A DNA stretch of 64,000 bases from Leifsonia shinshuensis (GCF_022606355.1 NZ_JAHHZQ010000001.1:1302001-1366000); one strand, 5' to 3'. Shown: positions 27,914-37,298, counted from the first letter of the stretch. A program made the numbers and translations. Notes: a model not told the origin generated them from the letters alone.

Positions 27914-28650
27914 CCACCGAGACCCTGCGCGTCACCGAGCTCGCCGACCGCCTGGTCGTCACGCTCGACCGTCCCGAGCGGCGCAACGCCATCGACCAGC
28001 GGATGGTCGACGACCTCCACGCGATCTGCGAGCGCCTCGAACGCGAGCCGCGCCTGCTCATCCTCACCGGCACGGAGGGCGTCTTCGCCTCCGGCGCGGA
28101 CATCGCCGAGCTGCGGGAGCGCACCGGCGACGACGCGCGCCGCAGCATCAACGCGACCGTGTTCACCCGCATCGCCGAGCTGCCCATGCCCGTCATCGCG
28201 GCGCTCGACGGCTACGCGCTGGGCGGCGGAGCCGAGCTCGCCTACGCCGCGGACTTCCGCATCGGCACCGCGCGCCTCCGCATCGGCAACCCGGAGACCT
28301 CCCTCGGGATCATCGCCGCCGCCGGAGCGCTCTGGCGGCTGCCCCAGCTGGTCGGCCACCCGCTCGCGGCGGAGATGACGATGGCCGGCCGCGTGCTCAC
28401 CGGCGAGGAGGCGCTCGCCGCCGGCCTGGTCAGCGACCTGTTCGAGCCGGGAGACCTCGTGGCGGGAGCGCACGCCCTGGCCGACAGGATCGCCGCCAAC
28501 GACCCGCTTGCGACGCAGTACACCAAGCGCGTGCTGCGCGCGCCGCTCGCCGACCATCCCGCAGCGGAGCAGGAGGCGCAGGCCGTGCTCTTCGAGTCGG
28601 ACGAGAAGCACAGACGGATGACCGAGTTCCTGGAGCGGAGGAGGCGGTGA
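27910..28650 (+). CDS. paaF: Enoyl-CoA hydratase PaaF
   Basis: A 246-residue crotonase. The oxyanion-hole segments are FASGADI and ALGGGAEL. Both catalytic glutamates of true hydratases are present (GGGAEL and GNPETSLG), so it should hydrate 2,3-dehydroadipyl-CoA in the lower phenylacetate pathway. The start is GTG at 27910. Its stop overlaps the PaaH GTG (GTGA). Compare the crotonase at 36526, which lacks both glutamates. Confidence 0.87.
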   Translation: MTTETLRVTELADRLVVTLDRPERRNAIDQRMVDDLHAICERLEREPRLLILTGTEGVFASGADIAELRERTGDDARRSINATVFTRIAELPMPVIAALDGYALGGGAELAYAADFRIGTARLRIGNPETSLGIIAAAGALWRLPQLVGHPLAAEMTMAGRVLTGEEALAAGLVSDLFEPGDLVAGAHALADRIAANDPLATQYTKRVLRAPLADHPAAEQEAQAVLFESDEKHRRMTEFLERRRR

Positions 28651-29564
28651 GCGCGAGGCTGCCCGACCGGGTCGGGGTGATCGGCGGCGGCCGGATGGGC
28701 GCGGGGATCGCGCACGCCTTCCTGATGGCAGGCACGCCGGTCGTCGTGGTCGAGCGCGACACCGACTCGGCCTCCGCCGCCCGCGACCGCGTGCTGACCG
28801 CGATCGAGGGCAGTGTCCGCCGCGGCGCGCCCGCACCCGAACCCGACCACCTCGTCACGACCGTCGACTGGGATGTGCTGCGCGGCTGCGGCCTCGTCGT
28901 GGAGGCCGTGCCCGAGCTCCCCGAGCTCAAGCGGGAGGCGCTGCGCCGCGCCGAGGGGCTGCTCGAGCCCCTCGCCGTGCTGGCCAGCAACACGTCGTCG
29001 CTGTCCATCGACGGGCTCGCGTCCGGGCTGCGCCGGCCGGGCGCCTTCCTCGGCATGCACTTCTTCAACCCGGTGCCGGCCTCCGCCCTCGTGGAGGTCG
29101 TGGCCGGGACGGCGACGGCTCCGAGCGCCCTCGACCTGGCGACCGGCTGGGTCGCGGCCCTGGGCAAGACCCCGGTCGTCGTGCAGGACTCCCCCGGGTT
29201 CGCATCGTCGCGCCTCGGCGTGCTGCTCGGCGTGGAGGCCGTGCGGATGGTGGAGGAGGGCGTCGCCTCCCCGGAGGACATCGACGCGGCGATGACCCTC
29301 GGCTACAAGCACCCCGTCGGCCCGCTGCGACTGACCGACATCGTCGGCCTGGACGTGAGGCTCGACATCGCCGAGTACCTCGCGAGCGAACTCGGGCCGC
29401 GGTTCGAGCCTCCCGAGCTGCTGCGGAGGATGGTGGCCGACGGCCTGCTCGGCCGCAAGTCGGGACGCGGGTTCTACGACTGGAGCGACGAGACAGGCGG
29501 CACCGGCGGCACCGCCGGCGAAGGCGGTGGTGGCGTCAGCCGCGATCCGGGGCGTCCACGATGA
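28647..29564 (+). CDS. paaH: 3-hydroxyacyl-CoA dehydrogenase PaaH
   Basis: A 305-residue dehydrogenase. It has the NAD motif GVIGGGRMGAGIAHAF, ASNTSSLSI, and the catalytic HFFNPVPASALVEVV, and a C-terminal domain with GYKHPVGPLRLTDIVG. It oxidises 3-hydroxyadipyl-CoA to 3-oxoadipyl-CoA, between PaaF and the thiolase. The start is GTG overlapping the PaaF stop. The last 15-20 residues (GGTGGTAGEGGGG) are low-complexity and overlap the 3' end of the convergent paaI by 29 bases. Confidence 0.9.
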   Translation: MSARLPDRVGVIGGGRMGAGIAHAFLMAGTPVVVVERDTDSASAARDRVLTAIEGSVRRGAPAPEPDHLVTTVDWDVLRGCGLVVEAVPELPELKREALRRAEGLLEPLAVLASNTSSLSIDGLASGLRRPGAFLGMHFFNPVPASALVEVVAGTATAPSALDLATGWVAALGKTPVVVQDSPGFASSRLGVLLGVEAVRMVEEGVASPEDIDAAMTLGYKHPVGPLRLTDIVGLDVRLDIAEYLASELGPRFEPPELLRRMVADGLLGRKSGRGFYDWSDETGGTGGTAGEGGGGVSRDPGRPR

Positions 29565-29940
29565 GGTTGGTGATGCGGGCGGTGCAGAGGCGATTGCCGT
29601 CTTCGTCCGTGACCACGACCTCGTGCGAGGTGACCGTCCGGCCCAGCCGGATCGCCGTCGCGACACCGGTCACGAGACCGCTGCGCGCCGACCGGTGGTG
29701 GGTGGCGTTGATGTCCAACCCCACCGCGCTGCGCCCGGGGCCCGCGTGGATGACGGCCGCCCACGAGCCGAGCGCCTCCGCGAACGCCACAGAGGCGCCG
29801 CCGTGCAGCAGCCCGAACGACTGGCGGTTGCCCTCCACCGGCATCGTCGCCACGACGCGCTGCGCCGACTGCTCCAGGATGCGCACGCCCATCTTCTCGT
29901 CGAGCTCGCCGAGCTCGATCGTCCAGTCTCCATCGGCCAC
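29536..29940 (-). CDS. paaI: Hotdog thioesterase PaaI
   Basis: A 134-residue hotdog-fold thioesterase with the PaaI motif NRQSFGLLHGGASVAFAE and later INATHHRSARSG. PaaI hydrolyses ring-hydroxylated or stalled phenylacetyl-CoA intermediates and releases trapped CoA. It lies on the opposite strand inside the paa cluster, overlapping paaH tail-to-tail and divergent from paaZ with 48 bases between the starts. Its regulation may therefore differ from the rest of the cluster. Confidence 0.87.
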   Translation of the reverse strand: MADGDWTIELGELDEKMGVRILEQSAQRVVATMPVEGNRQSFGLLHGGASVAFAEALGSWAAVIHAGPGRSAVGLDINATHHRSARSGLVTGVATAIRLGRTVTSHEVVVTDEDGNRLCTARITNLIVDAPDRG

Positions 29941-29988
29941 GGCACCAGCCTACGTGCCGCCGGCCCCTGTCCTCCCGGGAGGTACCGA

Positions 29989-32040
29989 ATGAGTCTGCCC
30001 AGCTACCTGCGCGATCAGTGGTGGAGTCCTGCCGACGACGAGGGCGCCGCCGAAGTGCGCGACGCCTCCACCGGGGAGCTGGTCGCCCGCGTGAGCGCGG
30101 CGGGCGCCGACCTGGCCGGCGCGCTCGAGTACGCCCGCACGGTCGGTCAGGCCTCCCTCGGCGAGCTGACCTTCCACCAGCGTGCCGTGCTGCTCAAGCA
30201 GCTGGCGCAGGTGCTGACCGAGCGCAAGCAGGAGCTGTACGACCTCTCCGCGCGGGCCGGCGCGACGCGGGCCGACGCGTGGATCGACGTCGACGGCGGC
30301 ATCGGCGCCCTCTTCACCTACTCCTCCAAGGGCCGCCGCGAGCTGCCGAACGCCCAGGTCGTCATCGACGGCGTGCCGGAGCCGTTGGCGAAGGACGGTT
30401 CCTTCCTCGGCGAGCACATCTTCACGCGGCTGCCGGGCGTCGCCGTGCAGATCAACGCGTTCAACTTCCCGGTGTGGGGGCTCCTGGAGAAGTTCGCGCC
30501 GTCGTTCCTGGCCGGCATGCCGACGCTCGCGAAGCCGGCAACGCCGACCGCGTACGTCGCGGAGGCGATGGTGCGCATCCTCGTCGAGTCCGGCCTCCTG
30601 CCCTCCGGCACGCTGCAGCTGGTCTGCGGAGCGGTGCCCGGGCTGTTCGACCACCTGCGGCTGGGCGACCTGGTCGCCTTCACCGGGTCGGCCTCCACCG
30701 CCGAACGGCTGCGTGCGCACGACTCCGTGCAGACCGGCGGTGTGCGGTTCACCAGCGAGACCGACTCGATCAACGCCTCGGTGCTCGGCCCGGACGCGCT
30801 CGCCGGCACGCCGGAGTTCGACGCGTACGTGAAGCAGCTCGTGGTCGAGCTGACCGCGAAGGCCGGCCAGAAGTGCACGGCCATCCGCCGTGCGATCGTG
30901 CCGGCGGCGGCGGTCGACGACGTGCTCGCGGCGGTCCGGTCGCGCATCTCGGAGCGGGTGGTCGTCGGCGACCCGCGGGCCGAAGGCGTGACCATGGGTC
31001 CGCTCGCGTCGCGGGAGCAGCGTTCCGAGGTGCTGCGTCAGGTCGCGCGGCTCGTGGAGGCGGGCGGCGAGCTGGCCATCGGCGGTCTCGACCAGCCGAG
31101 CATCCGCCGCGCCGACGGCAGCCTCGGCACCGAGCCGGAGGGCGCGTTCGTCGCGCCGATCGTGCTGCGCTTCGCCGACGCGCGCACCCCGGAGGCGCAC
31201 ACGGTCGAGGCGTTCGGGCCGGTCGCGGCCGTGCTGCCGTACATGTCGGCGGCGGAGGCCGCCCAGCTCGTGGCGCTCGGCGGCGGTTCCCTCGTCACCA
31301 GCGCCGCCACGCACGACCCGGGCTTCGCGCGCGAGCTCGTGCTCGGAACGGCCGCCTACAACGGCCGCATCCTCCTGCTCGACCGCGACGACGCCCGCAC
31401 CTCCACCGGGCACGGCTCGCCGGTGCCGCACCTGGTGCACGGCGGCCCGGGCCGCGCCGGCGGCGGCGAGGAGCTCGGCGGCATCCGGGCGGTGCTGAAC
31501 CACATGCAGCGCACGGCCATCCAGGGCTCGCCCGACCTCCTGACCGCCGTCACCGGTGTGTGGCACGCGGGTGCCGCGGCTGCGGCCGACGGCCCGCATC
31601 CGTTCCGCAAGTCGCTCGCGACCCTCCGCATCGGCGACCAGGTGCTCTCCGGCGCCCGTCGGGTGACGCTCGACGACATCGAGACGTTCGCGACGTTCAC
31701 GGGCGACACCTTCTACGCGCACATGGACGAGGAGGCGGCCGCCGCCAACCCGTTCTTCCCCGGACGCGTCGCGCACGGCTACCTTCTCGTGTCGTGGGCG
31801 GCCGGCCTGTTCGTCGACCCGGCTCCCGGGCCGGTGCTCGCGAACTACGGGCTCGAGAACCTGCGGTTCCTGACGCCGGTGTCGCCGGGCGACAGCATCC
31901 GCGTCGCCCTCACGGCCAAGCAGATCACACCGCGGGAGACCGACGACTACGGAGAAGTGCGCTGGGACGCCCGCATCACGAACCAGCGCGACGAGCTCGT
32001 CGCCTCCTACGATGTGCTGACGCTCGTCGCGAAGGAGTAG
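29989..32040 (+). CDS. paaZ: PaaZ bifunctional ring-opening enzyme
   Basis: A 683-residue fusion. Residues about 1-520 form an aldehyde dehydrogenase (INAFNFPVWG, FTGSAST, FTSETDSINAS with the Glu, AGQKCTAIRRA with the Cys). Residues about 540-683 form a MaoC-type hydratase (FTGDTFYAHMD and FFPGRVAHGYLL with the Asp-His pair). PaaZ opens oxepin-CoA and oxidises the resulting aldehyde. The ATG at 29989 has a strong GGGAGGT site. A long palindrome starts 4 bases after the stop. Confidence 0.93.
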   Translation: MSLPSYLRDQWWSPADDEGAAEVRDASTGELVARVSAAGADLAGALEYARTVGQASLGELTFHQRAVLLKQLAQVLTERKQELYDLSARAGATRADAWIDVDGGIGALFTYSSKGRRELPNAQVVIDGVPEPLAKDGSFLGEHIFTRLPGVAVQINAFNFPVWGLLEKFAPSFLAGMPTLAKPATPTAYVAEAMVRILVESGLLPSGTLQLVCGAVPGLFDHLRLGDLVAFTGSASTAERLRAHDSVQTGGVRFTSETDSINASVLGPDALAGTPEFDAYVKQLVVELTAKAGQKCTAIRRAIVPAAAVDDVLAAVRSRISERVVVGDPRAEGVTMGPLASREQRSEVLRQVARLVEAGGELAIGGLDQPSIRRADGSLGTEPEGAFVAPIVLRFADARTPEAHTVEAFGPVAAVLPYMSAAEAAQLVALGGGSLVTSAATHDPGFARELVLGTAAYNGRILLLDRDDARTSTGHGSPVPHLVHGGPGRAGGGEELGGIRAVLNHMQRTAIQGSPDLLTAVTGVWHAGAAAAADGPHPFRKSLATLRIGDQVLSGARRVTLDDIETFATFTGDTFYAHMDEEAAAANPFFPGRVAHGYLLVSWAAGLFVDPAPGPVLANYGLENLRFLTPVSPGDSIRVALTAKQITPRETDDYGEVRWDARITNQRDELVASYDVLTLVAKE

Positions 32041-32043
32041 CCG

Positions 32044-32111
32044 GCCATCGCTTCCTCACTTTCTCCCGCCTTCTGCCGGCGAGTCGCGGGAGAAAGTGAG
32101 GAAGCGATGGC
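32044..32111. repeat. Palindromic element, family 1, copy 1
   Basis: Perfect 26-base arms (32044-32069 and 32086-32111) enclose a 16-base loop. It sits between the convergent paaZ and tetR genes and should terminate both. Twenty-five bases of each arm are identical to the copy at 37299-37364, while the loops differ. Confidence 0.85.
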
Positions 32112-32115
32112 TGCG

Positions 32116-32724
32116 CTAGGCGGGGGTGCGGAGCGCGAGCGCGAGGATCGTGTCGGCGAGGTCGTCGGGGGTCAGCGCGCCGGCGGGGTCGTACCACTCG
32201 GTGAGGGAGTTGATCATCCCGAAGAGCAGACGGGCGACGACCGCCGGGTCGGCGTCCGCGCGCAGCGCGCCCTCGTCGCGAGCCTCGGCGACGAGCGCCG
32301 CGACGGCGTGGTCGAACGCCCTCCGCCGCTGCAGCGCGGCCCGTTCGACCTCCGTGTTGCCGCGCACGCGCAGCAGCAGAGTGACGTACGGCAGCCGGTC
32401 GGCCAGCACGAGCACGGCCTCACGCAGCACGAGCGCGAGGCGATCGGCGGCCGTTCCCGGTGCCTCCTCGACCGCCCGCAGCGCGCCCTCCAGCCCGTCG
32501 AGGGCTTCGTCGAGCGCGAGCGCGAGCAGTTCGTCCTTGGAGGCGACATGGTGGTAGATCGCCGACTTCGACAGGCCGAGGCGCTCGGCCAGCATCCCGA
32601 TGGAGGTCGCGTCGTAGCCGTGCTCGTTGAACGCGGCCACGGCGACCTGGAGGATGCCGCGCTGGTCGTAGCCGGGCCGGCCCCGGCGCAGGGGCTCGGC
32701 CGTCCGGGTGTCGGTCACTTGCAC
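32116..32724 (-). CDS. paaR: TetR-family repressor, probable PaaR
   Basis: A 202-residue regulator with a TetR DNA-binding domain ([44 protein letters not shown]) and a helical ligand domain containing [14 protein letters not shown]. The start is GTG at 32724; a second GTG at 32718 is possible. It is divergent from paaA, and a 24-base operator lies between the two. PaaR-type TetR proteins are released by phenylacetyl-CoA. Two matching sites in the window define a small regulon. Confidence 0.88.
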   Translation of the reverse strand: MQVTDTRTAEPLRRGRPGYDQRGILQVAVAAFNEHGYDATSIGMLAERLGLSKSAIYHHVASKDELLALALDEALDGLEGALRAVEEAPGTAADRLALVLREAVLVLADRLPYVTLLLRVRGNTEVERAALQRRRAFDHAVAALVAEARDEGALRADADPAVVARLLFGMINSLTEWYDPAGALTPDDLADTILALALRTPA

Positions 32725-32754
32725 AGTGTGGCATGAACCGGTCGATCACGCATA

Positions 32755-32778
32755 TACTGAACGAACGATCAGTCAGTA
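32755..32778. promoter_or_regulatory. Putative PaaR operator before paaA
   Basis: The site starts TACTGA and ends TCAGTA, with CGAACGA in the middle, an imperfect palindrome. A -10-like TATACT (32753-32758) overlaps it, so bound repressor would block RNA polymerase at paaA and probably also at paaR. Confidence 0.7.
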
Positions 32779-32798
32779 TTGAGTGGAGCGCCCGTTCG

Positions 32799-33776
32799 AT
32801 GACGAACACCACGGAAGACACGACGACGCCGGCGACCGACCCCGGCGAGGCCCTGTTCGAGCAGCTCATCGCCTCCGACTCGCGCATCGAGCCCCGCGAC
32901 TGGATGCCCGACGCCTACCGCCGCACGCTCATCCGGCAGATGTCGCAGCACGCGCACTCCGAGATCATCGGGATGCAGCCGGAGGCCAACTGGATCAGCC
33001 GCGCCCCGAGCCTCAAGCGCAAGGCCATCCTGATGGCCAAGGTGCAAGACGAAGCCGGCCACGGCCTCTACCTGTACTCGGCCACGCAGACCCTCGGCAT
33101 CACGCGCGACGAGATGACGGAGCAGCTCATCAGCGGCGCCGCCAAGTACTCCTCGATCTTCAACTACCCGACGCTCAGCTGGGCCGACATCGGCGCGATC
33201 GGCTGGCTCGTCGACGGCGCCGCGATCTGCAACCAGGTGCCGCTGTGCCGCTGCTCGTACGCGCCCTACGGCCGGGCGATGGTGCGCATCTGCAAAGAGG
33301 AGTCGTTCCACCAGCGCCAGGGCTTCGAGATCCTGCTCACGCTGATGCGCGGAACACCGGAGCAGCAGCGGATGGCGCAGGACGCCGTGGACCGCTGGTA
33401 CTGGCCGTCCCTGATGATGTTCGGGCCTCCCGACGCCGACTCTCCCAACTCTGCACGTTCGATGGCGTGGAAGATCAAGCGGTTCTCGAACGACGAGCTG
33501 CGCCAGCGGTTCGTCGGGATGCTCGTGCCGCAGGCCGCGGTGCTCGGCGTGACCTTCCCCGACCCCGACCTGCGCTGGAACGAGGAACGCCAGGCCTACG
33601 ACCTCGGCCCGATCGACTGGAGCGAGCTGCAGCGCGTGATCGCCGGCGAGGGTCCGTGCAATGCGCAGCGCATGCAGCGCCGCCGCGAGGCGCACGAGGA
33701 CGGCGCCTGGGTGCGCGAGGCGGCCGCGGCGTACGCGGCCACGAAGGCGGCGCGCGCGCAGGAGGTCGCGGCATGA
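32799..33776 (+). CDS. paaA: Phenylacetyl-CoA epoxidase subunit PaaA
   Basis: A 325-residue catalytic subunit of the di-iron epoxidase. Metal ligands lie in [24 protein letters not shown] and [15 protein letters not shown]. It epoxidises the ring of phenylacetyl-CoA using O2 and electrons from PaaE. The ATG at 32799 was preferred over an in-frame ATG at 32733 because the longer version would translate through the promoter and operator. Its stop overlaps the paaB ATG (ATGA). Confidence 0.95.
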   Translation: MTNTTEDTTTPATDPGEALFEQLIASDSRIEPRDWMPDAYRRTLIRQMSQHAHSEIIGMQPEANWISRAPSLKRKAILMAKVQDEAGHGLYLYSATQTLGITRDEMTEQLISGAAKYSSIFNYPTLSWADIGAIGWLVDGAAICNQVPLCRCSYAPYGRAMVRICKEESFHQRQGFEILLTLMRGTPEQQRMAQDAVDRWYWPSLMMFGPPDADSPNSARSMAWKIKRFSNDELRQRFVGMLVPQAAVLGVTFPDPDLRWNEERQAYDLGPIDWSELQRVIAGEGPCNAQRMQRRREAHEDGAWVREAAAAYAATKAARAQEVAA

Positions 33777-34066
33777 CCGACCGCACGGAGGTCTGGCCGC
33801 TCTGGGAGGTCTTCGTCCGTGCCTCGCGCGGCCTCAGCCATGTGCATGTCGGCTCGCTGCACGCCCCTGACGAGGAGCTCGCCGTGCGCAACGCCCGCGA
33901 CCTCTACACCCGGCGCGGGGAGGGTGTCTCGATCTGGGTGGTCCGCTCCGACGCGGTCACGGCGAGCGACCCGGACGCCAAGGACGCCTTCTTCACCTCT
34001 CCGGAAGGCAAGAACTTCCGGCACGCGACCTACTACACCGAGAGCGAAGGGGTGAAGCACCTGTGA
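33773..34066 (+). CDS. paaB: Phenylacetyl-CoA epoxidase subunit PaaB
   Basis: A 97-residue subunit ([45 protein letters not shown]). PaaB bridges PaaAC heterodimers in the epoxidase and is needed for activity, though not itself catalytic. It is coupled to paaA by ATGA and to paaC by GTGA overlaps. Confidence 0.95.
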   Translation: MTDRTEVWPLWEVFVRASRGLSHVHVGSLHAPDEELAVRNARDLYTRRGEGVSIWVVRSDAVTASDPDAKDAFFTSPEGKNFRHATYYTESEGVKHL

Positions 34067-34926
34067 CGGACGCCTCGGCACCCACTCCTGCCGCTGCGGC
34101 TCACGCCGACGAGTTCGACCAGCACGGCCACGTCGAGCTCAGCGCCGTCACGCTCTCGGCCGAGTTCGTCGCGAGCGAGGCCGCGGCCTCCCTCGACGTC
34201 GCCGAGTACGCGCTGTGGCTGGGCGACGACTCGCTGATCCTCGCCCAGCGGCTCGGCTGGTGGATCTCGCGGGCGCCCGAACTGGAGGAGGACGTCGCGC
34301 TGGCCAACATCGCCCTCGACCTGCTCGGTCACGCGAGATCGCTGCTGCGGTACGCGGGCACGGCCTCCGACCGTTCGGAGGACGACCTCGCCTATTGGCG
34401 AGACGAGCAGGACTTCCGCTCGGCGCACCTGTTCGAGCAGCCGAACGGCGACTTCGCGCACACGATCGTGCGGCAGTTCGCCGCCTCCCACTATCTGTTC
34501 GAGCTCTACGACCGGCTGCGTGTCTCGGCCGATCCGGTGCTCGCCGCGGTCGCGGCGAAGGCGGTCAAGGAGGTCGCCTACCACTGCGACCACGCCGACC
34601 AGTGGGTGCTCCGGCTCGCGCTCGGCACCGACGAGTCGCGCCGCCGAACGCTCACCGCCTTCGACGACCTCTGGCCGTACGTGGGCGAGCTGTTCCGCGA
34701 CGAGCCGCTGATCGATCGCCTCGACGGCATCGCGCCCCGGCCGTCGACGCTCCGGGAGTCGTTCGACGCGCGCATCGCCCCGGTCGTGGCCGAGACCGGG
34801 ATCGAGCTCCCCGGCACGTTCACCGCGTCGGGCGGGGGCCGCGAGGGGCGGCACTCCGAGTACCTCGCTCCGCTCCTGGCGGAGATGCAGGTGCTGACCC
34901 GCGCCCATCCGGGAGCGACCTGGTGA
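34063..34926 (+). CDS. paaC: Phenylacetyl-CoA epoxidase subunit PaaC
   Basis: A 287-residue structural partner of PaaA with the same ferritin-like fold. It includes LGDDSLILAQRLGWWISRAPELEEDVALANIALDLLGHAR near residues 50-90 and KAVKEVAYHCDHADQWVLRL. PaaC forms the heterodimer with PaaA but lacks the working di-iron centre. The start is GTG overlapping the paaB stop, and its own stop overlaps the paaD GTG. Confidence 0.95.
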   Translation: MTDASAPTPAAAAHADEFDQHGHVELSAVTLSAEFVASEAAASLDVAEYALWLGDDSLILAQRLGWWISRAPELEEDVALANIALDLLGHARSLLRYAGTASDRSEDDLAYWRDEQDFRSAHLFEQPNGDFAHTIVRQFAASHYLFELYDRLRVSADPVLAAVAAKAVKEVAYHCDHADQWVLRLALGTDESRRRTLTAFDDLWPYVGELFRDEPLIDRLDGIAPRPSTLRESFDARIAPVVAETGIELPGTFTASGGGREGRHSEYLAPLLAEMQVLTRAHPGATW

Positions 34927-35405
34927 CCGGCCACGCCGCGGAGGCGGGGCGGGCCTGGGCGGCCGCAGCGGCGGTGCTCGATCCGGAGGTCCCCGTGCTG
35001 ACGATCGACGACCTGGGCGTGCTGCGGGCCGTCACGGTGACCGACAGCGGGGTGGAGGTCGTGCTCACGCCCACCTACTCGGGCTGTCCCGCGATGGACG
35101 CGATCCGCGAGGACGTCGTGCGCGCGCTTGCGGCGGAGGGCTTCGGCGACGTGCGGGTCAGCCTCGCGCTCGCCCCGGCCTGGACGACCGACTGGATCAG
35201 CGATCACGGCCGCGCCGCGCTGCGCCACTACGGCATCGCGCCGCCTCCCGGCACCGGGCCGGTGCGACTCACCCTGGGGGTCAAGTGCCCGCACTGCGAC
35301 TCTCTGAAGACGCACGAGGTCTCGCATTTCGGGTCGACCGCGTGCAAGGCGCTCTTCGTGTGCGACGCGTGCGGCGAGCCCTTCGACCACTTCAAAGCGC
35401 TGTGA
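34923..35405 (+). CDS. paaD: PaaD, epoxidase maturation protein
   Basis: A 160-residue protein. The N-terminal half is a DUF59/MIP18-type domain (LDPEVPVLTIDDLGVLRAV, PTYSGCPAMDAI), as in iron-sulfur maturation factors. The C-terminal half is a Cys-rich finger (CPHCDS ... CKALFVCDACGEPFDHFKAL). PaaD is thought to help assemble the metal centres of the epoxidase system. It starts with GTG overlapping the paaC stop. Confidence 0.92.
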   Translation: MTGHAAEAGRAWAAAAAVLDPEVPVLTIDDLGVLRAVTVTDSGVEVVLTPTYSGCPAMDAIREDVVRALAAEGFGDVRVSLALAPAWTTDWISDHGRAALRHYGIAPPPGTGPVRLTLGVKCPHCDSLKTHEVSHFGSTACKALFVCDACGEPFDHFKAL

Positions 35406-35415
35406 GGACCCGCTG

Positions 35416-36504
35416 ATGGCGCGCGCGCGATTCCACACGCTCGCGGTGGCCGAGGTGCGGCCGCTCACCGCGGCGAGCGTCGAGGTGACCTTCGCGGTGC
35501 CGGAGAGCCTGCACGGCGAGTACGACTACCTGCCGGGTCAGCACGTCGCCCTGCGTGCGACCGTCGACGGCCGCGAGCTGCGGCGCAGCTACTCGATCTG
35601 CCGGCCGCCGTCGCCCGGCCGGATCAGCGTGGCGATCAAGCGCGACCTGGGCGGCGCGTTCTCGACCTGGGCCACCAGCGAGCTGCGCGCCGGCGACCTG
35701 ATCGACGTCATGAGCCCGCAGGGCACGTTCACGATCGACCTCGGCGCGCTCGATGGCACGCACGTGGCCGGCATCGCCGCCGGCTCGGGCATCACCCCGC
35801 TGATGGCGCTCGCGTCGAGCGTGCTCGCGGCCTCCCCGACGAGCTCGTTCACGCTGGTTTACACGAACCGCACGGCTATCGACGTGATGTTCCTGGAGGA
35901 GCTCGCCGACCTGAAGGACCGCTACCCGTCGCGGCTCGCGCTGCACCACGTGCTGTCGCGCGAACAGCGCACCGCTCCCCTGCTGTCCGGGCGCATCGAC
36001 GAGGAGCGGCTGCACACGATCCTGGAGGCGCTGCTGCCGCCGAGCACGGTCGACGAGTGGTTCCTGTGCGGGCCGTTCGAGCTCGTGCAGCTCTGCCGCG
36101 ACGTGCTGGAGACCTACGAGGTGCCGCGCTCGCGCATCCACTTCGAGCTGTTCACGACCGGCGAGCCCGGCGAGGTGCGCGGCGACGTCGGCCACCCGGT
36201 GGTCGTGCACGACGGAGAGAGGACGGCCGAGATCGAGTTCACCCTCGACGGGCAGACCTCGACGGTGACCACGCCGGTCGACGCCAACGAGTCCGTGCTG
36301 AACGCGGCGTTGCGGGTGCGACCCGATGTGCCGTTCGCCTGCACCGGCGGTGTCTGCGGCACCTGTCGCGCCCGGCTGCTCGCCGGCGACGTGCGGATGA
36401 CCGAGAACTACGCACTGGAGCCGGAGGAGCTGGAGGCCGGCTATGTGCTCACCTGCCAGTCGCATCCGCTGACGGACAAGGTGGCGGTGGACTATGACGT
36501 GTAG
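35416..36504 (+). CDS. paaE: Phenylacetyl-CoA epoxidase reductase PaaE
   Basis: A 362-residue electron-transfer subunit. The FAD domain has LRRSYSICRPP, the NADPH domain has GIAAGSGITPLMAL, and the C-terminal plant-type ferredoxin domain binds a 2Fe-2S cluster through ACTGGVCGTCRAR and a distal LTCQSHPL. It moves electrons from NADPH to PaaA. It starts 10 bases after paaD. Confidence 0.95.
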   Translation: MARARFHTLAVAEVRPLTAASVEVTFAVPESLHGEYDYLPGQHVALRATVDGRELRRSYSICRPPSPGRISVAIKRDLGGAFSTWATSELRAGDLIDVMSPQGTFTIDLGALDGTHVAGIAAGSGITPLMALASSVLAASPTSSFTLVYTNRTAIDVMFLEELADLKDRYPSRLALHHVLSREQRTAPLLSGRIDEERLHTILEALLPPSTVDEWFLCGPFELVQLCRDVLETYEVPRSRIHFELFTTGEPGEVRGDVGHPVVVHDGERTAEIEFTLDGQTSTVTTPVDANESVLNAALRVRPDVPFACTGGVCGTCRARLLAGDVRMTENYALEPEELEAGYVLTCQSHPLTDKVAVDYDV

Positions 36505-36525
36505 CACGCGGAAGGCGGAGGGCCT

Positions 36526-37296
36526 GTGATCGACCTGACCATCCACGACGGCATCGCGCACGTCACTCTGAACGCGCCCGAGCGGCTCAACGCGCTCGGC
36601 CCGGACGACCTCCGCGCCCTCGACGCGGCCTACGCGGAGGCCGAGGCCGCCGGCGTGCGCGCCCTCGTCCTGCGCGGCGAGGGCCGGTCGTTCTGCGCGG
36701 GCCGCGACATCGCCGGCGTCGACCCGGCCACCGACGACGTGCCCGGCTACCTCGACGGCCTGGTGACGCCGCTGCTGCGGCGGATGAGCGCCTTCCCCGC
36801 CCCGACCTTCGCCGCCGCGCGGGGCGCCGCCCTGGGCGTCGGCCTCGGCCTCCTGATCGCCACGGACGTCGTGTTCGTCGCCGACGACGCCAAGGTCGGC
36901 TCGCCGTTCGCCGCGCTCGGCGCCGCCCTCGACTCGGGAGGCCACTGGCTGCTGGTCTCCCGCCTCGGCCCGCACCGCGCGCTCGACCTCATCTACTCGG
37001 GCCGGCTGATCTCCGGAACGGAAGCCGTGGCGGGCGGGCTGTTCAGCCGGGCGCTGCCCGCCGGTGAGTTGGAGGCCGCGGTGTCGGAGGCGGCGGCCGC
37101 CGCCGCGCGCGGGGCGACGCAGGCGTTCCTGGCGAGCAAGCGCATCGTCACGGGCCTCCGCGACGGCGAGCTCGACTTCTGGTCGTCCGTCTCGGCCGAG
37201 ACCGAGGCGCAGACCGCCCTCCGCGACACCGACGACTACCGCGAGGGCTTCGCCGCCTTCCAGCAGAAGCGACCCCCGGTCTTCCGCGGCCGCTGA
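36526..37296 (+). CDS. paaG: PaaG, epoxyphenylacetyl-CoA isomerase
   Basis: A 256-residue crotonase-fold protein. Where hydratases carry two glutamates it has GVGLGLLIA and GSPFAALG, so both are missing. It keeps an Asp in AALDSGGHW, the PaaG-type residue, which fits isomerisation of the ring epoxide to oxepin-CoA. The start is GTG at 36526 with a GGAGGG site, 21 bases after paaE. A family 1 palindrome begins 2 bases after its stop codon. Confidence 0.87.
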   Translation: MIDLTIHDGIAHVTLNAPERLNALGPDDLRALDAAYAEAEAAGVRALVLRGEGRSFCAGRDIAGVDPATDDVPGYLDGLVTPLLRRMSAFPAPTFAAARGAALGVGLGLLIATDVVFVADDAKVGSPFAALGAALDSGGHWLLVSRLGPHRALDLIYSGRLISGTEAVAGGLFSRALPAGELEAAVSEAAAAAARGATQAFLASKRIVTGLRDGELDFWSSVSAETEAQTALRDTDDYREGFAAFQQKRPPVFRGR

Positions 37297-37298
37297 CT

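Noticed and set aside
29950-31776. Long open frame antisense to paaZ
   Set aside because: paaZ has complete catalytic motifs on the plus strand; the antisense product is compositionally biased with no recognisable domain.
32733-32798. Upstream in-frame ATG for paaA
   Set aside because: It would place the promoter and PaaR operator inside the coding sequence and adds residues without family match.
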